A stretch of 64,000 bases of DNA. Source: Dryococelus australis (lineage: Eukaryota > Arthropoda > Insecta > Phasmatodea > Phasmatidae). Position numbers and translations under genes: made by a program. The DNA lies in contig CM056999.1 of assembly GCA_029891345.1 (NCBI GenBank), positions 31,926,418-31,990,417 of the forward strand. Direction: 5' to 3'. The notes under the pieces were generated by a model. The model was not told the origin of the DNA, did not search any database, and saw nothing but the letters and a program-made list of their open reading frames with translations. This document shows positions 12,703 through 25,400 of the stretch, in pieces; position 1 is the stretch's first letter, and every line of letters begins with the position of its first letter.

Positions 12703-12900
12703 ACAGTAACAGTTGATATGTCTTAAATGGCACATAAACTTGCTGATACTGTTACTTCAGTAATAAGCAACTGTTGGTATACCAGAGCAGGCCCGTAAGT
12801 AGGGTGCTATTATGTCGCCAGCAATAAGCATCAGTTACCATGCCGTACATGGCCCATTAGCTTGCTGCTAATATTTTCCCAGCAGTAAGTAACAGTTGGC
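12703..12900 (+). repeat. Degenerate ~60-bp tandem repeat
   Basis: Related blocks begin at 12703, 12758, 12819 and 12880 with cagnaataagnaacagttgg variants. Spacing is 55, 61 and 61 bp. Confidence 0.55.
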
Positions 12901-15900
12901 ATTTCGTCTATCGTCTGCTTGTGGGATTCTGTTGAATTCTAACAATAACTGTAAGAGCATTGGCTCATATTACAATTATTGAATTAATAAGTTGTGCCAC
13001 TTTAGTTTATATGACCTGATTGTCAGCCATATAAGAAATACTGATAGTAATAACTAGAAACGTTTGCCACCGCTGCCAACAGGTGGCCAACTGTTATCTG
13101 CTTGTCGTTTTCTACGTCGGCTCATACACCACGTCTCGGGAACTCGACCGATCAGGAACTGCTCGACCGACCGTAGCTTATAATACAGTACCTACCTTAT
13201 CGTTAAGACTTGTTTCAACCAAACGTGACACGCTGACTGTACCTATTGCAAGCAAATAAATATGCGAATTCATCTTCTCAAGTGTCTGCCGTTTTCGAAA
13301 TTGGCGCCACTTGATAAAATAAGATTGTGTTATGTTTCTAAAACAACACCCTCGATTTCCATCAGTGATCCTCTCTTACCATACACGTTTTTTGTATGCC
13401 ATTAAAATAGTTTACTTTAGTGTAGCATTTTAACCAGACCACATGAAAGGAAACATATTCCGGGTTTGAAGGCAGACATCGATATGGAATCCAGCTCAGC
13501 GGATTTTTCGTCTTGACGTGGTTGTATGTGTCAATACTTCGTCCTCGCTCACACACTCGGGAGTATATTCAGACGATTCATAACAAGCCGAACATTCTAC
13601 TGGTGCTCGGCGCCTGACAGCGAATGGCTTGGCACATTCCCACGATATGTCACGATCAAGGAGAATAACACTACGATGGCTGTCGGTTTCTCTCGCCTCC
13701 AGTTATTCTCTGGCTCGCATAATTTTGCTGTCTCGCCTTATAACCTTTTTATTTACGCTCCTGTAAGGTGTGTGATGCATTCGTTATAATAATTTTTCTC
13801 ATGAATTTCAGCGACGATAATGAGGAATAAAGTGAGAATTATTTTGATTAAGATTGTAAGAAACATATCGAAGAAATACCGAAACGTAATTTGCAAAGAA
13901 AATTGCAAATTATGTCCGAGAAATAGACCTTTGATTACTAATAAAAATAATCTAAATATAATAATAAAACGTTGATTTTCGCTATCGTCAATTTTTTGTT
14001 TCCTATTGACTGGCCCTTGGGAAATTTTCTCAGTGGAATATAATGTACATTACTGCTCAAATTTCAATAGTCTGTTGTGAACGATTTTAGCCGCTGTGAT
14101 GAATCCTCCTAATGGAGCCCACGCTGTTAACTTTCACTTCAGTCAGCTTCTGCTAATCTTTTACACTCTCAGTCTGTAGGCTTAAAAGTCAGCTGCGGCG
14201 ATTGGTGAAACTGAATCGCTTATCCAGTGACAAGTCAACTACGTCATCAGCGAAGTCTCTCTGTTGCCACTTGGAACAGTCTTGGATGGCCCAGGGGTGC
14301 GGAGGAATGAGCAAGCGGTATTTCACCTTTAAGCAGCGACAGTCGAATCTTTTCACTTCTAACTTTGGAAGTATAAATTAATTTTTGATATTATTTGTAG
14401 CAAATTTCGACATTGCTGTTACCAACATCTAAATGATTAAACTCGTGGTGCCTGCGGGGCGGGATAGAGTGAAGTAGAAAGCTACACATGCGTTCTGGGA
14501 GTTATAGACAGTCTGTAGCTCTAATATGAATTAAGTTAAGTAATTGTATAAATTTTTGCCAGTCACGTGAACTTGTGGCTCAGTGTTAGTAGAAGTTAAA
14601 ATTTAGGAAATATTTGTAAAATGGGAGCTTAGCAGTACGTATTTCATGAAATTAATAGTTTAGGTCGAAATTACCGCTTTTTATCCATGTAAGCTTTTCG
14701 CCGTCATTTTCAAAGTAAATTTCTAGCTTGGGTACAAAGGTATTGTGTTATAAAGTCAATATAAATGGGAAGGAAGAAGTTTGAAATGTCACATATATGA
14801 ATTTGCATAGTGTGGGAGACAATACAGGCATATCTTAAATTTTACGAGACATAGTTCGTTCATTACAGTAAGAAATTTTACCGTGATAAATATTCGTAAC
14901 ATCGCAGTAAATTGTAACAAGTAAATTATAGGGAAAATAATATTTTAAATTTCATAATGTTAATGATTTTGATATAGTGGAGCACATTTTAGATGCAACA
15001 CTAATTGTAATACAGAAACAGAATATAATTTAATGGGAATTTAATGTGATTTCACCAATAATATAGTGTTTGCACAATGTGCACTATTTTATTGCCTTGT
15101 GGAAGTTTTATTGTATTTAGAGATATTCGGGATGCGCTTATTGCCCCATGCCACAAATAATCCCAGAAAAAAAAGTGCTTTGATTCCATTTTGAGTCCTC
15201 CATGCCGGCCTATGTATGCCTGTAGTTATAAGACTGGAATATTAAATATTTTGTATTTTTTTTTTTTGCGATATTGCTGTTGGATCTTTCCAGTTTATAA
15301 TTTCTAGAATATCATTAGGATATCTGTATGTAATGAAGCCGGGTGATTCGATGGAGTATTGGTAGTTTGGAAGTTTTGTTCTGGATTCTCCCAAATAATT
15401 CAATAGCTCCTGTCAAATTTTTTTCTTTTCCAAACAGCATACTATACGTAATTTCCGATCTACTCAACTGCTTGTTCGCTAAATTGCTGGCTTATCACCA
15501 TGCACGTTACACATTATATCTGTGGAGCAATAAACGAGTTGTTACCGTCTTGGCGTGCTTGTAGTATGGTTTTTTGCACTATATACCCGAATTTATATTT
15601 TCTGTTAACTTTACCCGCATATATACGGCACATGAAAATTAGACTAATTTTCATATCCCAGTAAGATTCCCACCACAATCGTTATGAAAACAGTGTTATT
15701 TAAAGCCACCCCAAATTTTATAAAGTAGTCTCTTAGTTCAGTATATAAATAATGAGTTAAATCATATTATTAGTACCAGAGATATGGCATGTTACTCTAA
15801 CTCAGTGACACAGCTGCTTTGAAAATAGAGTTTGGGTATTACACTTTAAAAAACAAGTCTACTATTATTATAGGCCATCGTCACATCCAGAAGTTACTCA

Positions 15901-15916
15901 ACCGATTTTTATGAAA
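12901..15916. other. Unassigned AT-rich sequence
   Basis: Three kilobases without a domain-bearing ORF or clear mobile-element end. The segment 13080-13200 is somewhat more GC-rich. The ORFs at 13526-13789 and 15343-15564 show no motif. Confidence 0.35.
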
Positions 15917-17730
15917 TACTAGCTGACCCTTGCGACTTCGTTCGCATGAAATTTTTGTAAAGTGATTAAAATAAAGCCCACCATAGTTTCATTAGGGTTT
16001 TATGTTTAAAATACTAATATTTCTTCTTTTACGTTTAACGGAGTTATTAAATTACACCCTACCATCGCTTCGTACATGTTTTATGTTAGAATCATATTTA
16101 GGAATTTTAATTGATCTAGCTATTTTTTATAGGGTTCTCCAGCCACTGAGCTACTGCGGCCCTATTATTGGGTGCTCCAGCCACTGAGCTACTGCGGCCC
16201 TATTATTGGGTTTTCTAGCCACTGAGCTACTGCGACCCTACTGTTTGGTGTTCTAGCCCCTGAGCTACTGTGGCCCTATTATTGGTTGCTCTAGCCCCTA
16301 ACCAGTTGCGGCTCCACTATTAGGTTCTCTACCCACTGAGTTTCTGAGTCCCCTCTATTGGGTTCTCTACACACTGAGCTACTGCGGCCTCACTATTGGG
16401 TGCTCTAACCCCTGACCAGTTGCAGCCCCACTATTGGGTTTTCTAGCCACTGAGCTACTGTGGCCCTATTATTGGTTGCTCTAGCCCCTAACCAGTTGCG
16501 GCTCCACTATTAGGTTCTCTACCCACTGAGTTTCTGAGTCCCCTCTATTGGGTTCTCTACACACTGAGCTACTGCGGCCTCACTATTGGGTGCTCTAACC
16601 CCTGACCAGTTGCAGCCCCACTATTGGGTTTTCTAGCCACTGAGCTACTGCGGCCCTATTATTGGGTGCTCTAGCCACTGAGCTACTGCGACCCTACTGT
16701 TTGGTGTTCTAGCCCCTGAGCTACTGTGGCCCTATTATTGGCTGCTCTAGCCCCTAACCAGTTGCGGCTCCACTATTGGGTTCTCTACCTACTGAGTTTC
16801 TGAGTCCCCTCTATTGGGTTCTCTACACACTGAGCTACTGAGGCCTCACTATTGGGTGCTCTAACCCCTGACCAGTTGCAGCCCCACTATTGGGTTCTCT
16901 ACACACTGAGCTACTGAGGCCTCACTATTGGGTGCTCTAACCCCTGACCAGTTGCAGCCCCACTATTGGGTTTTCTAGCCACTGAGCTACTGCGGTCCTA
17001 TTATTGGGTGCTCTAGCCACTGAGCTACTGCGACCCTACTGTTTGGTGTTCTAGCCCCTGAGCTACTGTGGCCCTATTATTGGCTGCTCTAGCCCCTAAC
17101 CAGTTGCGGCTCCACTATTGGGTTCTCTACCTACTGAGTTTCTGAGTCCCCTCTATTGGGTTCTCTACACACTGAGCTACTGCGGCCTCACTATTGGGTG
17201 CTCTAACCCATGACCAACTGCGGCCCCACTATTGGGTTTTCTAGCCACTGAGCTACTGCGGCCCTATTATTGGTTGCTCTAGCCCCTAACCAGTTGCGGC
17301 TCCAGTATTGGGTTCTCTAGCCACTGAGCTTCTGCGGGTCCCTTATTGGGTGCTCTAGCCACTGAATTACTACGATCCCACTTGATATATATCTATCCAC
17401 AGGGTAACTGCGGCCCCACTTTGAATAACTCCAGCCACTGGGCCACTACGGATTTTTTTATGGGAATGTACAAGTCATAGACAGAAAAGAAATGATAAAT
17501 TATGGAATTTTTTTTAACAATGCTTATTTTTATGGAGTAATCCTAAGAAAAGCTTAATCCAGTACCTATTTACATCCCTGAACATAATTTTTTTTTCGGA
17601 ACCGTTTGAGATATCTTAATGAAACCGTAACTAAGTTTGTCCTGGGATTATTATCTATAAACTATGTAAATTTGATGTAAGTACGTCAAGTGGTTTTTGA
17701 GTTAAATCCGTTCGTAGAGACAGACATTAG
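15917..17730 (+). mobile_element. Dispersed element E1 carrying a large tRNA-like minisatellite
   Basis: The left end is tactagctgacccttgcgac, a head of the type common in insect dispersed repeats. The right end has gtttttgagttaaatccgtt followed by agacagaca. Between them lies the 38-bp array at 16128-17455. The unique right part (17460-17575) is repeated in reverse orientation at 37105-37195 next to the same minisatellite, which shows that array and flank travel together. No coding capacity is seen. A Helitron-like or non-autonomous retroelement origin is possible. I cannot decide between them. Confidence 0.7.
16128..17455 (-). repeat. 38-bp minisatellite of tRNA 5'-half-like units, ~35 copies
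   Basis: Read on the minus strand the unit is close to gcagtagctcagtggctaga followed by gcacccaataatagggcc. The TAGCTCAGTGG core fits the RNA polymerase III A box and tRNA D arm. A marker variant (attggttgct or attggctgct) lies at 16281, 16471, 16737, 17079 and 17269. The gaps are 190, 266, 342 and 190 bp, all exact multiples of 38, so the array keeps strict register and shows higher-order duplication of blocks. No B box or complete tRNA fold is present. Confidence 0.9.
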
Positions 17731-17999
17731 ATATGGCTTAGTTATCAATAATTCTATACGAACAATAATTAAAAGTGAAAGATTCTAAAATCACAGACAG
17801 GCACTTCTATTTTATTTAGTATGGACTAGATCATCCGAAATTCCTTCTATTTGTACATTTTTCAACACGTATAATCCTACTGTCTGTGTCTATGGGCACG
17901 TGGCCAGGACTACTAAAATATAGATATAATGGAATGTAGGCATACTGTATGTCTGACCTCTTGTTATAATTTTCCTTGTATATATTTCTTTATTTGACA

Positions 18000-18146
18000 G
18001 AGGAGACGATGTCATACACATGTAACACTTTCCCATAGGAGGACACTAATCCACGACCAATTAGCAGACTACAAATATGCACCGATGCCTTGGTCGGGGC
18101 TCGAACGCCGAAAGTGTCGCGTCATACGCCGGAGTTCGGCTACAGG
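18000..18146 (-). mobile_element. tRNA-derived SINE-like sequence, family S3
   Basis: On the minus strand tagccgaactccggcg resembles an A box. It is followed at tRNA-like distance by gcgttcgagccccgacc, a good B box. The downstream tail is non-tRNA. No second copy was found in the window, so the family assignment rests on the tRNA-like head alone. Confidence 0.55.
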
Positions 18147-19478
18147 ATACGACTTTTCGAATTATTCCGGGCAGCTGTTCCATTGTATATGTTGCATGTA
18201 CTCGTGTAGAATTTGTGATGAAAAAATTTGTATGAGCTATGACTCAAATAAACTGTGATGTCGTCGCCTGTGTCATGACAGCTGCCATTCACCTGTGGTA
18301 GAATACTTCCAACCCTTTCGTTCACATGTTAAGTTATTATTATGAGGTTGCAACTAAGTAATTTTCTGTCTACAATTATTCTTTCACGGGTACAACGCCT
18401 ATCTACACTTCCGAACTATAACGAACGCCGTTGTTCTTGATAGCACTGACAGTAGATGCATGTGAATTAAACAGTGGCCTCAGCAATAAGACGTATTTCA
18501 AAGGGAAAGAACATCTAATACTAAGCGCTAGTTATTTCATGAGAAGGGTGAAATATTTAATTCGCTTTCTGTGCATGTCGCCTACATTGGACTCTATTAC
18601 AGTCATTTAGGGTGACTTTGTACCCCCTAAATAATTTAATTTCTTTTGAATGCCCGAAGAATCACTACGTATTAATGTATTTCTTATAAATAAAACTGGT
18701 AATAATGAAGCTCACATTTAAGTGGGAAATGTAAGTGTTCATTAAACCCAATTCAGACCCAGTGAATACAAGTGTACATTACGCAAGTGTAGGTAATTTT
18801 TGGTGTCTACGATCTCACCTGTGAGTAAATGATTCGCAAACCGTCTTACTGATCTAGGTCATAATTGGTTCACATTACTGTAGCCGAAAATATAGCCTAC
18901 AGTTCATTGGCTGTGACAACCAGACAAGTATTGTGTCGATTTAAGTACAGGGCGCATCATAAGTTTTTGTAAGCAACACCTGAAACCGTAAATTAAAGTG
19001 GGTATGAAAGGGTTAAATGAAAATGTGTGGTGCAGAGTTACTCTTCGTTGGTAAAATGTTATCCCAAACGACTGAACTGAAAAGGTGAATTACGGAATAA
19101 AGTAGGTAATTCCGGATAGTGTGCCGGGCTTGAGACGTTACAGTGTTCGAACTTGTTTCATTCGCGCGCACGCGTCCTCCCGCTCCAGTCCCGGTTCTAG
19201 GAGCAACGACACAACTGACGGAAGACGTCGCTGTGCTAAAAATAGACGTTTCTCCAGAGTGCTTGCTTCCCCGTCCTCTTTGTGAGGCGCCGACCTCAAA
19301 ACGGGGGCGTTCGATTTATACCATCGCCGACTGCCTGTCACGAGATGATTGATACGCGGCATTACACATTCAGCACAAGTGTTTCGCCTCGCGGCCATGC
19401 GATAAATATAACCCAGCTGCCTCGCTGCCATTGCGGCTACAATTCTCTTTTATGAGTTTTTATTCCTGTTTCTGTGTG
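18147..19478. other. Unassigned sequence with GC-rich patch
   Basis: The part 19131-19440 is CpG- and GC-rich with overlapping open frames on both strands. These frames appear to come from base composition, as no domain is visible. It could be a promoter region or a retroelement fragment. The remainder is AT-rich and empty. Confidence 0.35.
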
Positions 19479-19605
19479 CGCCCGACCAGTGGCATCGTCC
19501 GGTACGATTCCCATGTGCAAAAATCCGGACGTCACCCGGCCGGGTATTGAACCCGGTTCGCCGTGGTGGGAGGCGAGTAGGCTAACCGCTTATTCACCAG
19601 GGCCC
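19479..19605 (-). mobile_element. tRNA-derived SINE, family S1, truncated
   Basis: Read on the minus strand it begins gggccctggtgaataagcgg and contains the B-box-like gggttcaatacccggcc. It then shares ggatttttgcacatgggaat and the following block with the copy at 9383-9626. The distal body is missing. Confidence 0.75.
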
Positions 19606-21846
19606 ATGTGTGTAAAGGACCGTTTTAAATAGGTATTCGGTCACAGTTATCAAATTAAATTGCATATTCCTTCCACAATATCAATTTGTTTGGCTTAAAT
19701 TTAGGAACCCCATAAAAATTCACGTGCGAAACCGTGGCCTAAAAACTGTCGATCTACAACGGTTTCGTATAGTAACTAATTTACTGTTTCTACTCTAGAA
19801 AATGTATTTGAAAACGTATGCTAAATCACTCGAACATGAGCGAGGAAGAAGATGCGGAATTCAGACTTACAGTATATTGCGTTTACTACACTGAATTGCT
19901 AACAAGAAACACCTTCGGGTCCAAGCAAACAAAACACCACCAAACGTCAGCTTTTGAACATTTAAGTATCTTTGTTCTTTTTCTTGACAAGATTTTGGCT
20001 GTAAAACTTTGCTGTTGACCAGTAGGAATCTCTGAATATTTCGAAGCGTAAAGAGTTTATCTTCGCGAAAATAATTACTTGCACAGGGTTGTTGAATTTA
20101 AACCTCGTTACGAATGGTTTGGGTGAACTAGTGTTCTAAGATATATAAGTGTGTGTAATTTCTATAAATGTATCACAGCAATAACCGAAGCCACAAAATT
20201 CACAATAAATAAGTGTAATTTCCGGACACCCATACAATGCACTTTCGCTACGAAAGCCAGTGTTGAAACCACTACGATGACGCCATTGAAATTCTATACA
20301 GGTTAACCACAATGGTAGCAGATTTATGCCATGCATAACAAAGCATAATTTTTTTGTATCTACACAAACAGTTTATTTTTGGAAAATTCTGCTATTTATT
20401 TTGACAGCGGAATTTGGAAACGTAGTGTTATGTATTTGGCCTGTCTTCCTATTTCTTAAAGTTTATGTTGTTTAAAAAAATAAACATTAATGGTTTCAAA
20501 TTAATTATCCTTGTTTTAGTAGAATTAATTTTAAAACAATATTTTCTGCCAGGAGGCCTTTTGAAGTGTCTTCTTTCATTCTTGTGTCCAGACCAGGAAT
20601 GACACTGTAAGAGGAACTTACCAGGCAGACATACACTCAAAACTGACGCAGAGAAAATCTGTATATCTCCTTTCTCGCATTTCCGCTCACGTAAGCTTCT
20701 ACGAGAACGTTTTAAGAACACATTTGTTAGATTTCTCTTCCCACACGTGGTCCAAATTTTCCATTGTGTTCTTGGAAGCACGTGAAATATAGAATAGTTT
20801 ATCATTAAAAATTGTGACTACACTGGACAGTTGGACATTTTTCAAATAGAAGTTGATATGCATTGTGGCTGCTGGCTGCTCTCAATGAATTGCTTATCAA
20901 CGCCTTCGTCACCATTAAAATCACTTTAATCTTACGTTACGATACTGTAAATTTTGAACAGGTTTTCGTATGTGCTAATAATTAAGGACACAGAAACTTA
21001 CTTTGCAGACCTCCGCCATTTTCAGTTCGCGCTTTATTTTGTGATTTCAGCTCAAACGGTTTCACTACATTAAGTGGATTGATTAATATACTTCGATCCA
21101 TTTTGTGGCATCACTACTTATCCAAGCAAACAAGGCATGCGATACAAACACCTGCACACTTTTGACTGGCGTAGCAAGAGGCGAGCGATCGGCGACTCAA
21201 CGGAGCCCCTTACTGAGCAATTGCGGAGTTTTGAAGACAAACGACTATCGCCATTGAATTCCGTGATAAATAACTGACCAACTACTGAATATTGGTGTAG
21301 TTCTGTTTACTCCAACGCGAGGGTGTTCCTTACAGGTAATGACATCGGATATAAAGAAAACTCATACCTTCCTGTGACACCATCTTGTGCTAACCAATCA
21401 TCTTTTTAAAAGTTCACACGTACATTACGTGGTGGAAATTCCCACACACATGTCTTTGCTCCTAGTGAACTAGTTCCAACTTTTCTGAGCAGCAGCACTG
21501 CTAACGATTACACCAAAGGGACAACGTACTGTATCCGTGCACTAATATCAGTCATATTTTGCATAAGAAATATTTCCTAGTAGGTAATACCAACACACTT
21601 ATTTTACCGCTGTTTTTATTCATATTAATTATAAATGAAATATTATGATTTGTATATAAATAATAAGTAGACGTTTAACTTAACCAAAAATCAAATACAT
21701 CAATATATAAAATGTTAACTCACGTGTAAAACACTTGTAATTTATGACGTATGTAGGAAACAACCAAAAACGACACGAGTGGAGTGATTTTTCAATGCTT
21801 GATTCAGAAAAGGTGAGATTCCTTGAACAGACTATAGCACACTACA
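19606..21846. other. Unassigned sequence
   Basis: No recognisable gene. The longest open frame (20449-20805, minus, 118 codons) is Lys/Arg-rich without a domain. I see no inverted ends. Confidence 0.35.
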
Positions 21847-23542
21847 CAGAATGTTTCTCAATTATACCGACAAGCTTCGTGAGGTGTCTCCTTATGTAAA
21901 AATAAGTAGAAAATATATTGGATGCGTACTGCCTAAACTGAATACTAAGGGTGTTGTAAGCCCTTGAAATGTGAGATTCTGAAATGTATTTTTGCAATTT
22001 TTTGGATATGAAGTGAAATGAAATTACAGTTCTCCGATCATTCTTATATGTTAGTGGGATCTTCAACTTAAGAGCACACTCACATTAATACTTTTCCCCG
22101 TACAGGAAATATCAGAAGTGGCCACCCTATTTTCCTGGCAACTCTTTTTCAGTCAGGAATTTCGTTCTTTTGATGATTAATTATTCAGTAGCGTGGCGTA
22201 TGTAACAAAATTTTTCCTCTTTTCGCAACTGTCCAGGACCCATCGTTTACTTGTAAAACGCACACAAATATTCGTCTGCAGTAATTCAGTGCCTAGCACA
22301 TAGGCAATACTATGCACATTCACGTACAAAATGCTGCGTTTCCACTGCACAGACGACTGCCTATTTCGTTCTGGAGAAAGTTTATATGTATTCCTTGTAT
22401 GGTATGTTTGAGTGGTGTTTTTGCAAATCGTAAAAGAAGTGAAACTAAATTACAATTCTTCAAATAATGTGTTATGTGGCGGGGAACGTCAACCTAAGAG
22501 CAAACCCGTATTAATTACTTCCCATCCCTCCACCAACACTCCAGCAATGATGATAGCAGGGATGGCAACCCTCTTGTTGCATACAAAGTTTTTACCGTCA
22601 GGAAATGTTGAACGTGTAGTGCTTGTTTATTGAGCAGGTACACCTACGTAAAAGAAATGGTCCTCTTGTTGCAACAACTTAGGACACACCATTTTCAAGG
22701 TATCAGAAGGTAAAACTGATGGGGTTCGTGATAATGCCTGCGAGGTAGGCAGCACTCGTATTAGGGACTTGTACAAAGGCATCCACGCAAGGGAGGGTAT
22801 GCCCACATATTTTTCAGCTAACACTTGGCCACCCCTGTTAGCTTTATTACGTTCCTAAGGGGGATGGGAAGTAATTAATACGGGTTTGCTCCTAGGTTGA
22901 CGTTCCCCGCCACATAACACATTATTTGAAGAATTGTAATTTAATTTCACTTCTTTTACGATTTGCAAAGATAGCATTCAAACATACCGTACAAGGAATA
23001 CATATAAACTTTCTCCAGAAACAAATAGGCAGTCGTCTGTGCAGTGGAAACGCAGCATTTTGTACGTGAATGTGCATAGTATTGCCTATGTGCTAGGCAC
23101 TGAATTAATGCAGACGAATATTTGTGTGCGTTTTACACGTAAACGGTGGGTCCTGGACAGTTGCGAAAAGAGGAAAAATTTTGTTACATACGCCACGCTA
23201 CTGAATAATTAATCATCAAAAGAACGAAATTCCTGACTGTGAAAGAGTTGCCTGGAAAATAGGGTGGCCACTTCTGTTATTTCCTGTACGGGGAAAGGTA
23301 TTAATGTGAGTGTGCTCTTAAGTTGAAGATCCCACTAACATATAAGAATGATCGGAGAATTTTAATTTAATTTCACTTTACTGCCGATATATTGCAAAAA
23401 TACATTTCAAAATCTCACTCTTCAAGGACTTAAAATTCCCTTTATATTCAGTTTAGGTAGTACATATCCTATATATTTTCTAATTGTTTTTACTTAAGGA
23501 ATCGCCTCACGAAGTTTGTCAGTCTAATTGAGAAACAGCCTG
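21847..23542. mobile_element. 1.7-kb palindromic element, ~683-bp inverted arms
   Basis: The left arm (21847-22529) and right arm (22861-23542) are near-complete reverse complements from end to end. The outer ends share tgtttctcaatta. The inner ends share cccgtattaattacttccc. A loop of ~331 bp separates them. Mismatches and small indels are scattered, so the arms diverged after formation. The loop has no recognisable domain. This fits a foldback-type or long-inverted-repeat DNA transposon without its transposase. I found no convincing target duplication. Confidence 0.88.
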
Positions 23543-23599
23543 TTTAAGCGAAGGGACAAACTCTTGGGAACCGTACACTAGTTTGCTGCCGTAAAGTCA

Positions 23600-24960
23600 A
23601 AGGAGAGAGTTGTGTGAGTATGACGGGACATGACATAAGGACCTACAAAGTCGGCCATTTCGCCAGCGAGATTCACAGCAGCAGTTAAAGGTCCTCCAGT
23701 TGACTGATAGCAATGTAGTTGCCAAGTGGAAACGTCATGGAAGTGTTGATCCCAAGCATCGCTGTGGTAGATCAAAGAGTTTACCTGATGAAGATCAAGG
23801 AAATGTGAAGCGTGTCGTACGAACCCGTCGTCAGACAGCCATGTCAACGACTGCAGAGCACTGACATTGCATCTCAGGTATGGTAGCCGAGAGGTGAAAG
23901 CATGCAGTTTTCCTGGTTATCAATGTTGTCAGAAATCCACTGATCAGACGAAACAATGCCCGAAGTAGTTCGGAGTGAAGCAAGAAACACCATCATTGGA
24001 CTGTGGAGCAGTAAGTGAGAGAGTGTATTATGAAATATTGTGTCACAATACATCAGCAGGCACTAGGATGGACGTGTATGGATCATACGGATCTATGGCG
24101 AACATTGAAATGATCTGGCACTGTAACTGTTTGGTTAAGGCTCGACTCACCTCTTTTTTAGAAATACTTCGTTTTCATGTCGTATTTTTTTTTAGAATAG
24201 TTATACACAAAGTAGGATTAAATGAGATTTAAATTTTACAATTGTTTAAAATTTTTATGCTCAATTTTAATTGTGTAATATCTACTAGTTTTAAAAAGTC
24301 AAAAATATATTTATATTTTATCATCTTAATTTCTGCATTTTTGCAAGCTGGAAATAACTCACAGTCAAAACTGAGTTACAATAGTATTAAACAACTCGTA
24401 AATTTGAAATGTTCTATAATGAAATATTTCCAATGATATCTCTGAAACTGAAACTATGACATGAAAACGAAGAATACTTAAGGCTGGGTCATTAATTTTA
24501 GTCCATGGATCGGTGAGCTTTAACACGTACCGGACAACAACATACTTCACATAACTACTGCAAAAGTAGTTTGGAGTAGAACCTTTCGTGCAATAGCACA
24601 ATACGCCCTTGTTCGTAACTCAAGGTGAATTGCGTCGCGAGTTGAAAACGAACAGACTGAACTGTCAGTCTGGCCCGCTCAGTGTTTCGACATGAATACA
24701 GTAGAAAACCACTGGGATGAGCAGGATCATCGATCGCTTGTCAAGACTCACCGTGACAAACAGGCTTACATCAAGCATTCACAATGCCACAGAAATAATT
24801 GAAACAAATTTCTCCAGAAATTAGTGGAGAACATAATGCACTCCGAAAGGTTGATGCTGTTTTAACAGCAAAGGAAGGTCCAACTTCCTATCAGTTAAAC
24901 TTAAGGCGCCTTTGAAACAAGAAGCACTGTGTGTTCTCTGAATTTTGGCTACACGACTTA
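23600..24960 (+). pseudogene. Tc1-type transposase relic, interrupted
   Basis: Fragments in all three plus-strand frames line up with the order of a Tc1 transposase, the DDE enzyme that cuts and pastes the element at TA sites. Around 23690-23860 a helix-turn-helix-like part ends in NVKRVVRTRRQTAM. Near 23930-24110 a linker and first catalytic region follow, with RNNAR and HWTVEQ. Then comes the insertion at 24143-24477. After it, WPAQ, DMNTVENHWDEQDHR (24680-24730) and a C-terminal LVENIMHSERL (about 24825) remain. Frameshifts and stops are numerous. The catalytic acid in NTVENHW is retained. It starts within 60 bp of the palindrome at 21847-23542. It is clearly dead. Confidence 0.75.
24143..24477. 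mobile_element. ~335-bp MITE-like insertion inside the Tc1 relic
   Basis: Inverted sequences acttcgttttcatgtcgta (near 24165) and tatgacatgaaaacgaag (near 24455) lie at the two ends. The 8-bp string ttaaggct occurs at 24135-24142 and 24478-24485 and may be a target duplication, as in hAT elements. The left inverted repeat begins ~17 bp inside that boundary, so the exact edge is uncertain. The interior is AT-rich and non-coding. Confidence 0.65.
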
Positions 24961-25158
24961 TGTGCCACTATTTTGTACCATGCAGAAAGTTAAGACAAAT
25001 TGCAAAATAACTTAATTCACCACTCAATGTCTCTTCGGTCAATAATGCTCTTATATAATTACCTTTGGTTAGGCCAAGTAACTAACTGCAGTAACGAGAA
25101 GAACAGGTATTAAGACTTCGTTCCTTCTAGTGTATAAGCGAGGTAGTGCAATCGATGA

Positions 25159-25400
25159 GCGAGGTAGTGCAGTGGACTCACATTCGACACGACCCGGGTT
25201 TTATTCCCGGTCCGGTCATCCTGATTTCGATTTTCCATTGTTGTTCGAAATAACTCGCGACGAATGCTGGGAAGGTTCCTGGTCAGTTACTCTTCCATTT
25301 CATTAATCTCTAGTGTTTGTCTACCAAGACCGGGCAAATTTTTACATCTCATTTGGTATCTGTCTGCCACTTGTACAATTAAAATTGTCAAGGGCTTCAT
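25159..25400 (+). mobile_element. tRNA-derived SINE, family S2
   Basis: The head gcgaggtagtgcagtggact is A-box-like, and cccgggttttattcccggt is B-box-like. A body beginning ccggtcatcctgatttcgat follows. The copy at 48976-49198 shares this order. Just upstream, at 25139, the first 13 bases of the head are repeated, a small 5' duplication. Confidence 0.75.

Noticed and set aside
16128-17455. CRISPR-like array of short repeats
   Set aside because: Units directly abut without unique spacers, the genome is eukaryotic, and the unit resembles a tRNA 5' part.
16128-17455. Cluster of tRNA genes
   Set aside because: Each 38-bp unit contains only the A-box half. There is no anticodon stem, B box or 3' acceptor, so no complete tRNA can form.
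20449-20805. 118-codon minus-strand ORF
   Set aside because: Basic, low-complexity composition with no recognisable motif, and no neighbouring element structure.
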